This document shows positions 40,514-48,467 of a stretch of 50,106 bases of DNA, piece after piece (positions within the stretch are counted from its first letter, which is position 1; each line of letters begins with the position of its first letter). Source of the DNA: Hyphomicrobiaceae bacterium (lineage in GTDB: Bacteria; Pseudomonadota; Alphaproteobacteria; Rhizobiales; HXMU1428-3); contig JAJFHF010000097.1 of the NCBI GenBank assembly GCA_021775775.1, positions 1 through 50,106 of the forward strand, given 5' to 3'. A program made the position numbers and the translations under genes. A model generated the notes under the pieces. The model saw only the letters and a list, made by a program, of their open reading frames with translations, ran no database searches and was not told the DNA's origin.

Positions 40514-41809
40514 ATGAATTCCAAAATCTTTCTTGCAGCTGTCCTTACTGGTGGGGTGATGATGAGTGCTGCTGGACCTGTAATGGCTGCTGATTTTGGC
40601 AGCGATTGTTGTGCTGATTTAGAAGAGCGCGTTGCTCTTCTCGAGGCAAGCACAGCGCGTAAAGGTAACCGCAAAGTGTCTTTAACAATTTATGGCAAAG
40701 TCAATCAATCCCTTGGCTATTGGGATGATGGTTTTGATGATGATGTTTATTCTTTTACCAATGATACCTCACGCTCTCGCTTTGGTTTAAAGGGCAAAGC
40801 TAAACTTAATAGCGATTGGTGGGCCGGTTATAAAATTGAAATTGGTGTGCGTTCTGAAGATCAAGGTTCGTTAAATGCTGGTGATGATGATGGAGGTACT
40901 GGTTTGGACATTCGAAAATCGGAATGGACCATTGGCAGTAAGACTTATGGTTCTCTAACCATGGGTGAAACCAGTTTTGCAACAGATGGCATTACACAAA
41001 TTCAAGTTGCCAATATTAAGCATTTTGCCAATCCAGATGTGCTGGATGCTAACGATAGTTTTAATATTCGACAATCTGGTACCGGGGCTAATGTTGGCCA
41101 ATGGGATAATCTGGCTCAAGTCTTTGAACCAGGTGAGGGGTCTCGCGGTAGTATGATCCGCTATGAGACACCAACACTTGCCGGCTTTAAAGTTTCTGCT
41201 GCTTGGGGTGAAGATGATGTATGGAATGTTGCTTTGCGCTATAAGGGCAAATTTAATGACTTTAAAGTTGCAGCTGGTATTGGTTATGGCGAAGCGAGTG
41301 AGAATGATGAAGAGTGTACAGCTGTAGCTGGCGATAGAAAAAATGCTGATTGTCAAGAGATGGGCATGTCAGCTAGCATTAAGCATACACCTTCTGGCAT
41401 TTTCGTAACCGGTGCTTATGGCATTCGTTGGGATGATGGCCGGGCTGAAAACCTTGTTGCCGCTGGTTTTCAAGGGGATGATGAAAATAGCTTTTATCAT
41501 ATCCAAGCTGGTATTGAAGGCAATTGGGTTTCACTTGGTCGGACAACCATCTTTGCTGGGTATTATGACCGTGATGCGGGACATACACTTAGAGATAATT
41601 CTGGTGCTTTAAATGTATTTAACGGTAGTACCATCACTAATTTTGAATTTGATATGTGGGAAATTGGGTTTAACCAACATATTTCAGCAGCGGCGATGGA
41701 TTTTTATATTCACTATAAGGAATATGATGCCGATGTGACGACAGTGGCCGGGGCCCTTGATACGCAAGGGTGGCGCACGCTTATTGTTGGCGGGCATATT
41801 AAGTTTTAA
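40514..41809 (+). CDS. outer-membrane porin, paralog 1
   Basis: Signal peptide (MNSKIFLAAVLTGGVMMSAAGPVMAADF), CCADLEERVALLEASTARKGNRKVSLTIYGKVNQSLGYWDDG, C-terminal ...GGHIKF ending in Phe. Confidence 0.88.
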   Translation: MNSKIFLAAVLTGGVMMSAAGPVMAADFGSDCCADLEERVALLEASTARKGNRKVSLTIYGKVNQSLGYWDDGFDDDVYSFTNDTSRSRFGLKGKAKLNSDWWAGYKIEIGVRSEDQGSLNAGDDDGGTGLDIRKSEWTIGSKTYGSLTMGETSFATDGITQIQVANIKHFANPDVLDANDSFNIRQSGTGANVGQWDNLAQVFEPGEGSRGSMIRYETPTLAGFKVSAAWGEDDVWNVALRYKGKFNDFKVAAGIGYGEASENDEECTAVAGDRKNADCQEMGMSASIKHTPSGIFVTGAYGIRWDDGRAENLVAAGFQGDDENSFYHIQAGIEGNWVSLGRTTIFAGYYDRDAGHTLRDNSGALNVFNGSTITNFEFDMWEIGFNQHISAAAMDFYIHYKEYDADVTTVAGALDTQGWRTLIVGGHIKF

Positions 41810-41837
41810 TCATCTTGTCTATGTCTATGATTGCGTG

Positions 41838-41870
41838 AGGAGCCTTGAGATTTTTCAAGGCTCCTTTTTT
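41838..41870 (+). terminator. rho-independent terminator after porin 1
   Basis: AGGAGCCTTGA-GATTTT-TCAAGGCTCCT followed by TTTTT. Confidence 0.92.
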
Positions 41871-42315
41871 ACTATCTGGTCTGTTTTAACGTGAGAGACG
41901 GTGTGTTTATTTGTGGTTTTCTTATCACAACATTTAAAAACATTTTTAGCTAAGTCTTTGTATTTCCTCATAATTAGAGTCGTTCTAATTCTAAATTGCC
42001 TTAACCTAGCGATCAGGCATTCACAGTCATCTTGTTTTTTTATATATATTTCAAAGGTTTATGTCTTTATAAGGCCGAATGCTGTTGGCTGTTTTCCCAG
42101 TGGTCTTAACGTTTTTGTTTTTGGGATTTTTGGCCTTGGGGTAAATTTTTTTGGGGCGACAATTTAGCTATTGCAGATCTCGGATTAAATACTTATCAGT
42201 TTCATTGCTTGGGGCACATCAACGATATGTCCCTTGGTTAGTGAATCAGGTCAGATTTAATTGATTTGATTTTGTCCAATTGGTTTTTGCCCCAATGGCT
42301 TAGACCAAACATGTG

Positions 42316-42338
42316 TGCACCTTGAATGCACAATATGT
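42316..42338 (+). promoter_or_regulatory. conserved 23-nt leader block upstream of porin 2
   Basis: TGCACCTTGAATGCACAATATGT, 15 nt from the ATG at 42353; 22/23 identical to 44060-44082. Confidence 0.6.
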
Positions 42339-42352
42339 ATAAGAGGAAAATA

Positions 42353-43543
42353 ATGAATACGAAACAAATAGCCTACAGTGCCCTAACGAGTGCCCTGTTT
42401 TTTACCCTGCCCACGATTGCACAGGCTGCCGACTTTGGTGGTGATTGTTGTGCCGACTTAGAAGAGCGGGTTGCCGTTTTAGAAGCTACGAGCGCACGCA
42501 AAGGCAATCGCACTATTAAGTTGAAGATCTATGGCCGCGTGAATAAAGCTTTGCTTTTTTGGGATAATGGCCAGGACAGTGATGTTTATAATGTTGATAA
42601 TGATAGTTCTATCGGACGTATTGGTGTGCGCGGAAAAGCGAACATTAACTCACAATGGTCTGCTGGCTATCGCATTGAATTAAGTGTTACGTCTGCGGAA
42701 TCCGATCGCGTTGATGCTGGGCATGAGATACCGGGTAAAAACGATGCCAATGGTGATGATGGTGATGGTGGGCGTATTGAAATACGGCGCAACGAAATGT
42801 TCATCAAAAACAAGACTTTTGGTAGCATCACTTGGGGGCGCACTCATCATGGTATGTACCATACAGCTAAGGCTGATTTAAGTGGCACTCATTTGGTGGG
42901 GCGTAATGATGGGCTTCGCTATATTGAAGATTTTGTCATTATTAACTCCAATGGTAGCGTGAACCAGAATACAGACTGGGATGATATTTTTGCAGGAGAT
43001 TTTGATCTTAGCCGTGACGATGTTATTCGCTATGACACGCCGACAATTGCTGGCTTTAAAGTGAGTGCTTCGTGGGGGGAAGATGATGAATATTCAGTTG
43101 GTGTTTTTTATGCCGGTGAATTTGGAGATATTAAAATAGCAGCCGCTGCCGGTTTTGGTATTGATGAAGAGGGCGACCGCCAGGAAATCCTCAATGGATC
43201 TGGTTCTATTATGCATACACCTACGGGTCTGTTTCTAACCGGGTCTTATGCGACGCGCGAAGATGATGATACCGGTGATGAGGAAGAGACCTATCAAATC
43301 AAAGGTGGTGTTAAGCAATCTTGGAACAGCTTTGGGACCACTGCTGTTTATGGTGAATATATTGGCACTGATGTTGACACTCACGGGGAAGGTGAAATTT
43401 GGGGCCTTGGGGTTGTCCAGAAAATTGATGTTGCCTCTATGGAGCTTTATGCTGGCTATCGTCATTATGAAGCTGATTTAGATAGCGGCGTAGCTACTGA
43501 AGATTTCCAAACAGTGATCACTGGGGCTAGAATTAAGTTTTAA
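42353..43543 (+). CDS. outer-membrane porin, paralog 2
   Basis: MNTKQIAYSALTSALFFTLPTIAQAADFGGDCCADLEERVAVLEATSARKGNRTIKLKIYGRVNKALLFWDNGQDSDVY...VITGARIKF. Confidence 0.88.
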   Translation: MNTKQIAYSALTSALFFTLPTIAQAADFGGDCCADLEERVAVLEATSARKGNRTIKLKIYGRVNKALLFWDNGQDSDVYNVDNDSSIGRIGVRGKANINSQWSAGYRIELSVTSAESDRVDAGHEIPGKNDANGDDGDGGRIEIRRNEMFIKNKTFGSITWGRTHHGMYHTAKADLSGTHLVGRNDGLRYIEDFVIINSNGSVNQNTDWDDIFAGDFDLSRDDVIRYDTPTIAGFKVSASWGEDDEYSVGVFYAGEFGDIKIAAAAGFGIDEEGDRQEILNGSGSIMHTPTGLFLTGSYATREDDDTGDEEETYQIKGGVKQSWNSFGTTAVYGEYIGTDVDTHGEGEIWGLGVVQKIDVASMELYAGYRHYEADLDSGVATEDFQTVITGARIKF

Positions 43544-43578
43544 AGTCGCTTGATTTTGCTATCTTTTCAATAAAGTTT

Positions 43579-43606
43579 AAAGGGCTCCTTTGGGGGCCCT
43601 TTTTTA
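43579..43606 (+). terminator. rho-independent terminator after porin 2
   Basis: AAAGGGC-TCCTTTGGGG-GCCCTTT plus T-tract. Confidence 0.8.
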
Positions 43607-44059
43607 TTTCTGGGTTGATCAGCCCGCTGACCTTATTGTGGTGTTCTGATCACATGTTTAAGAAATGCATTTTTGCGCCTGTGTTTGTATTGTTAAAAAT
43701 GGTCAGGTCATTCTTATGTTTTTCTAATTGAAATTGAGACCTATTTTGCTCGGTCTTTATTTTTGTTAGTGTGTTTTATTCGTTTCATTCCAATTGATTA
43801 TATAAAAAAATTGTACTGGCTAATTGTTCCAGTGATATGGATTAATTCGCGTTATCATTTGTTTGTTTAGAGAAAATGGTGGGTATCTATTTATGGCGTG
43901 GAATTAATTGTGTTTGCGAAGGGGGCTCGAATCATTGTCAGTTTTGAATGGTGCTGCGTTATATTATTTGGGGTTTTTAATAAATAAAATTTGTAGGTTA
44001 TTTGAGGGGATCTTTTATTTTAGGGATGCCTCTCAACATTCATTTTGAGTAAATATTTA

Positions 44060-44082
44060 TGCACCTTGAATGCACGATATGT
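44060..44082 (+). promoter_or_regulatory. conserved 23-nt leader block upstream of porin 3
   Basis: TGCACCTTGAATGCACGATATGT, 17 nt from the ATG at 44099; 22/23 identical to 42316-42338. Confidence 0.6.
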
Positions 44083-44098
44083 TTTTGAGGGGATAATA

Positions 44099-45289
44099 AT
44101 GAAAAAAATATATTTACTGTGTATAGGGATGATAAGCGGTTTAATTTTAAATTTTGGAACTCAAGTTTTCGCGGCTGATTTTGGCGGTGATTGTTGTGCC
44201 GATCTTGAAGACAGGGTTGCTCTTTTAGAAGAATTATCGGCTCGTAAAGGCAGCAGCCGAACGTCTTTGCAAATATATGGTAGTGTTAATCGTGGCTTAT
44301 TGTATTGGGATAATGGCCACGATAAAGACGTTTATTCAGTGAATAATGATAGCATTGAAAGCCGAATTGGTTTTCAAGGAAATGCTAATATTGATTCTGA
44401 ATGGTCGGTTGGCTATCGCATAGAATTAGGGATCCATGTCTCTGATTCAGATCGGGTTGATGCCGGGCATCGAATCGTGGGTAAAAATAACGCGCATGGT
44501 GATGATGGCGATGATCGTATGTTTGATTTGCGGCGCAATGAAATGTTTATAAAAAGCAAATCATTGGGGAAGCTTACCTGGGGGCGAACAAATCATAGCC
44601 TCGATGATACCAGTAAGGTGGATTTAGGGGGCACTAATATTGTGGGTCGTAATGATGGCAATCGATTTATCGAAGACTTTGTTATCATAAATTCAAATGG
44701 GACCGTTAATCAAAATACTGATTGGAGTGATATCATTCCTGGGAACCTTGAATATGCTCGTGATGATGTCATTCGATATGAAGCGCCAACAATAGCAGGT
44801 TTTCGGGTGAGTGCCACATGGGGCGAGGATGATGAATATTCATTTGCGGCCTTTTATGCCGGCGAATTTGGCGGCGTTAAAGTCGCGGCAGGCTTTGGTT
44901 ATGGCATAGATGATGATGGCGATCGCCAAGAAACCATTAATGGCTCAATTTCACTGCTTCATATGCAAACAGGCCTATTCTTCACTGGCTCATATGGCAA
45001 TCGTGAACATGATAATTCTGGCGCTGAGGAAGATGTTTATCAGATTAAAGCTGGTTTGAGGCAGACCTGGAATTCTTTTGGGAAAACCATAGTGTATGGT
45101 GAATATATAGGAACCAAAGTGGATAATCATGGCGATGGTGAAATTTTTGGTCTTGGCGTTATTCAAAAAGTTGATACTGCAGGGATGGAATTGTATACAG
45201 CGTATCGCCATTATGAAGCTGATCTTGATAGTCAAGTTTCAACTGAAGATTTCCAAACATTGATAACTGGGGCACGGATTACTTTCTAA
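44099..45289 (+). CDS. outer-membrane porin, paralog 3
   Basis: MKKIYLLCIGMISGLILNFGTQVFAADFGGDCCADLEDRVALLEELSARKGSSRTSLQIYGSVNRGLLYWDNGHDKDVY...LITGARITF. Confidence 0.88.
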   Translation: MKKIYLLCIGMISGLILNFGTQVFAADFGGDCCADLEDRVALLEELSARKGSSRTSLQIYGSVNRGLLYWDNGHDKDVYSVNNDSIESRIGFQGNANIDSEWSVGYRIELGIHVSDSDRVDAGHRIVGKNNAHGDDGDDRMFDLRRNEMFIKSKSLGKLTWGRTNHSLDDTSKVDLGGTNIVGRNDGNRFIEDFVIINSNGTVNQNTDWSDIIPGNLEYARDDVIRYEAPTIAGFRVSATWGEDDEYSFAAFYAGEFGGVKVAAGFGYGIDDDGDRQETINGSISLLHMQTGLFFTGSYGNREHDNSGAEEDVYQIKAGLRQTWNSFGKTIVYGEYIGTKVDNHGDGEIFGLGVIQKVDTAGMELYTAYRHYEADLDSQVSTEDFQTLITGARITF

Positions 45290-45316
45290 CTTTCTTGGGC
45301 AATATTTGTAGGTTTA

Positions 45317-45343
45317 AAAGGCACTCATTGGGGGCCTTTTTTA
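45317..45343 (+). terminator. rho-independent terminator after porin 3
   Basis: AAAAGGC-ACTCATTGGGG-GCCTTTT then TTAT. Confidence 0.7.
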
Positions 45344-45579
45344 TGACTGCACTGTGAGAATTACTACGAACGGATTGAAAAAATGCGGTTTTATTATGAA
45401 TGTGTGACATTTTTTTGTTGCTAATATGATACATGCATTTTTATGTTCGGCTTATATTACAAATTTTTCAATAAGTTAGTTGTGTATAAGTAAAGCTTGC
45501 ACTTAATTGTTATCAATTGCATATTGAATTGCATGAGCCTGGGGTGATTCGCTCATGTAATTTAATTGAGGTCAGTTTT

Positions 45580-45957
45580 GTGAAACCGTTATTTGCCATC
45601 GTTATGGCAGTGTTTGGGGCATTTTTCTTTCATGTCCAGCATGCCTATGCCTTCCAAGAATCGGAAGTGGCTGTTACTGCGCCTGAACGCAGTACAGATG
45701 GGCAAGGTTTGGCGCTTAAGCAAAATCTATCAGCTAAACAAAAAGGTGCTGCAGCTCTTGCAGATGTTCACAACAATTCCAACTATAAGAAGAAACAAGG
45801 TCGAACCCTTTATATACCAGGTTTTGGTACTATAGGGACCTTGCCTCAGTTGGATTTTGGACTTGAGCTGCTTTATCAAGATGAAGAATTGCGCGCTTCA
45901 GAGCGTGCTAAAGATGATGACTTGGCCATTAAAGGGCGCATTAAGCACAAGTTTTAG
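45580..45957 (+). CDS. small secreted protein of unknown function
   Basis: GTG start preceded by TTGAGG; V(M)KPLFAIVMAVFGAFFFHVQHAYA signal peptide, then FQESEVAVTAPERSTDGQGLALKQNLSAKQKGAAALADV...YIPGFGTIGTLPQLDFGLELLYQDEELRASERAKDDDLAIKGRIKHKF. Confidence 0.65.
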   Translation: MKPLFAIVMAVFGAFFFHVQHAYAFQESEVAVTAPERSTDGQGLALKQNLSAKQKGAAALADVHNNSNYKKKQGRTLYIPGFGTIGTLPQLDFGLELLYQDEELRASERAKDDDLAIKGRIKHKF

Positions 45958-46065
45958 TCTCGATCTTTTTCTCTTTTTCTCTTTCATAAAATTGAAAAAA
46001 CAATCTTTGGCTGTTGTTTCAGTTGTTGGCTTCGCTTATCAAGACCTGTTCATTACTGGTTACTT

Positions 46066-46734
46066 TTATGCATGTGCTAATTGTCGATAGTGCTCAAAAT
46101 CTTCTGGCTTATTAACATTAAAAAAGGGATCAACTTTTTGCCCGTTGATGGTCTCATCAGCAAAGTTGAGAGCGCAATTGGGGTGTTGTTCGCTCCAGGC
46201 ACGTATTTTTCTTACACCGCTTAACAAGGCAGTCTCTAAGATGGTTTGATAGTGAAGCGGCCACAAACCAAAAATAGGGTGATAGTAGCCATGTGATTGC
46301 GCCAGAATAATACTATTGGGTGCCTGTGTTTCACTGTGTTGCATCATTGTTTTTGCAAAATTTGATGGGAAGAAAGGGGTGTCAGCTGCAACTGAAATTA
46401 GATGGGTTGTGTCAGGCGCGTTGTCCTTGGCCCATAACATCGTGCTATGAAGACCAGCCAAAGGGCCTGCATAATCTGGGATTTTATCCGCGATGATTGG
46501 AATTGTTGCAAAGGCTTGGGTATCGGGTAAATTTTCTTTTATGGTTTGAGGGGGGCTGTTAGAGCTAATGATTATGGTCTCTAATTGCGGCTTTAGGCGT
46601 TTTAAAACTTCGCTTAGTAAATTTGTTTGATTGATAGGTTTTAAGAATTTATCTTCGCCTCCCATTCGCCTTGATTTCCCGCCGGCAAGAACAACGCCAA
46701 GAGGTGTTATTGAGTTATGGGAAGGTGCGCTCAA
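46066..46734 (-). CDS. mobA: molybdenum cofactor guanylyltransferase
   Basis: PLGVVLAGGKSRRMGGEDKFLKPINQTNLLSEVLKRL...SVAADTPFFP...FFNVNKPEDFE. Confidence 0.92.
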   Translation of the reverse strand: MSAPSHNSITPLGVVLAGGKSRRMGGEDKFLKPINQTNLLSEVLKRLKPQLETIIISSNSPPQTIKENLPDTQAFATIPIIADKIPDYAGPLAGLHSTMLWAKDNAPDTTHLISVAADTPFFPSNFAKTMMQHSETQAPNSIILAQSHGYYHPIFGLWPLHYQTILETALLSGVRKIRAWSEQHPNCALNFADETINGQKVDPFFNVNKPEDFEHYRQLAHA

Positions 46735-47603
46735 ATGAGTTGCTCCGTTGTTGGCTGGGGTTGGTTTATTGTTATGGCTTGTTTGGTTGGAGTTGTATCA
46801 TACGCGATTCTATCAATTCCAGAGAGAGCAACAAAACGTTTGCCGCGCGCTCTTCCAATGAGGGTTAACTGTGCCGCTCTGGCCAATTGGACAGCCCAAG
46901 CGGTAAAGCCTGATCTGGAAATGAGAATGGGAATTTGCATTTTTACAGTTTTGATGACCATTTCACTGGTGAGCCGTCCTGTGGTGTAGAAAATTTTATC
47001 ATCTGGTCTGATATTGTTGAGAAACATAAAACCGGCAATTTTATCGATGGCATTGTGACGACCGACATCTTCCATATACAGTAATGGCTCTTGATCTTGG
47101 CACAAGACGCAGCCATGAATCGCGCCCGTTTTTAAGTAGAGTCTTGGTGTCATGTTGATGGTTTTTAACAAGGGGTAGAGCGTGCTGGTTTTAATGTGAG
47201 TTTCATATTTAAGCTCTTGGCCCTCAATTGTGTCGATTAAATCTCCAAATATCGTGCCTTGACCACAGCCCGAGGTTTGAATTTTACGTTTCATTTTTTG
47301 TTCAAAATTTGTTTCCCCCTTGGTGCGAATGACAATTGTATCAATATCTTCTTCGTACTCAATTTTTGTGACTTCATCTTCTTTGTGAAGCATGTTTTGA
47401 TTAACAAGGTAGCCAACGGCCAACAGGTCAGGGTAATCGCCTATGGTCATTAATGTGACAATTTCTTGGGAATTTAGGAAGATTGTAAGCGGCTTCTCGT
47501 GTATTATTGAGGCCGCTATGGCATTGCCGTTATGATCAATGCCAGCCATTTCACAATAAAGCTGAGAGTTTTCCGGGTTTGGGTAGATTTTTTTGTCAGT
47601 CAT
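46731..47603 (-). CDS. fdhD: formate dehydrogenase accessory sulfurtransferase FdhD
   Basis: GAIHGCVLCQDQEPLLYMEDVGRHNAIDKIAGFMFLNNI...FYTTGRLTSEMVIKTVKMQIPILISRSGFT. 4-bp overlap with mobA. Confidence 0.93.
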   Translation of the reverse strand: MTDKKIYPNPENSQLYCEMAGIDHNGNAIAASIIHEKPLTIFLNSQEIVTLMTIGDYPDLLAVGYLVNQNMLHKEDEVTKIEYEEDIDTIVIRTKGETNFEQKMKRKIQTSGCGQGTIFGDLIDTIEGQELKYETHIKTSTLYPLLKTINMTPRLYLKTGAIHGCVLCQDQEPLLYMEDVGRHNAIDKIAGFMFLNNIRPDDKIFYTTGRLTSEMVIKTVKMQIPILISRSGFTAWAVQLARAAQLTLIGRARGKRFVALSGIDRIAYDTTPTKQAITINQPQPTTEQLI

Positions 47604-47810
47604 TCAAAACCTAAGAGTTACAGAAAAAAGATATATATATCACTATATGATGAGCTTAAGGCGATGCCTAGATTTTTGCTTAGTTAAAAGGGATATGAAT
47701 TGATAGCTAAAGGTAAAAAACCGTTTAATGTGGCGTGGTGTGCATTTTATATATAATAGTTATTTTCTAAGTAGTAATAAGCATATAAAATGTTTAATTG
47801 ATTGTTTGCT

Positions 47811-47849
47811 TTAAAATAACCATTCTACCTAGTATGATGGTTGTTTTAA
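47811..47849. promoter_or_regulatory. long imperfect inverted repeat in the leader of the coiled-coil gene
   Basis: TTAAAATAACCAT-N13-ATGGTTGTTTTAA, 13-bp stem with a single G:U position, about 45 bp before the ATG at 47895. Confidence 0.45.
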
Positions 47850-47894
47850 TAGCCGTAGATTGTTGATTTCAGTATTGGGTTGAGGTATTGCGTT

Positions 47895-48467
47895 ATGGTT
47901 CAGATTGATTCTTCTGTAGAGGTGGAGACACGGCGTTTTCGTTGGGTATCTGGTTGGGTGTGGTTTATGAGCTTGTTAAATTTGCTGCTCATTATCACGC
48001 TTGGGTTTGTTTTGTGGAAGGTGGTGCCCGGTGTTGCGCAAATGAGAACCGCTATCCAAGAGCGTGATCAATCTTTTTTGGAACGTGATCAGGCCTTATT
48101 ACAACGCAATCAGGCGGTTATTGAAAAAGAACATGCTGATAATGAACGCAAACGGACGCTGGATAAACGAGATGTGGGTGTGGTTGCCGCTGAAACAGAG
48201 CGTGATCAGGCTATATTACAGCGCAATCAAGCCATCATAGAGCGTGATCAGGCCTTTAAAGAGCGTGCTCAAGCTTTTGATAAGCGCTTTACAGAAATGC
48301 AAAAACGTTTTGATGAGGCGTCGCGAACTTTAAATGCGCTTGATAGCCAGCTTACGTTAGCGCAAGAAAATCAAAAGAAATTAGGTGTATTGATGCAAGC
48401 TCAAACGGATGCATTCCACGGGGCTGTGAATAAACTTGAGGAGTTGATCAATGGGCGTGTTCAGTAA
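47895..48467 (+). CDS. single-TM protein with heptad-repeat coiled coil, unknown function
   Basis: TM segment (WVWFMSLLNLLLIITLGFVLWKVVPGV) then repeats ERDQSFL/ERDQALL/QRNQAVI/.../ERDQAIL/QRNQAII/ERDQAFK/ERAQAFD. Confidence 0.8.
   Translation: MVQIDSSVEVETRRFRWVSGWVWFMSLLNLLLIITLGFVLWKVVPGVAQMRTAIQERDQSFLERDQALLQRNQAVIEKEHADNERKRTLDKRDVGVVAAETERDQAILQRNQAIIERDQAFKERAQAFDKRFTEMQKRFDEASRTLNALDSQLTLAQENQKKLGVLMQAQTDAFHGAVNKLEELINGRVQ
48060..48285 (+). repeat. degenerate 21-bp (7-aa heptad) tandem repeats within the coiled-coil CDS
   Basis: Recurring GAGCGTGATCAGGCN(7)/CAGCGCAATCAGGCN(7)-like 21-mers translating to ERDQAxx/QRNQAxx. Confidence 0.8.

Noticed and set aside
41901-42167. 88-aa hydrophobic ORF between porins 1 and 2
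   Set aside because: Phe/Leu/Val-rich translation typical of AT-rich intergenic DNA, with no good RBS; the region better fits a porin 2 leader.
40514-45289. Porin array as a phase-variable recombination cassette
   Set aside because: No long identical DNA blocks, inverted recombination sites or recombinase gene visible; the copies are well diverged.
47630-47641. GATATATATATC palindrome upstream of fdhD
   Set aside because: Simple AT alternation expected in AT-rich DNA; not specific enough to call an operator.
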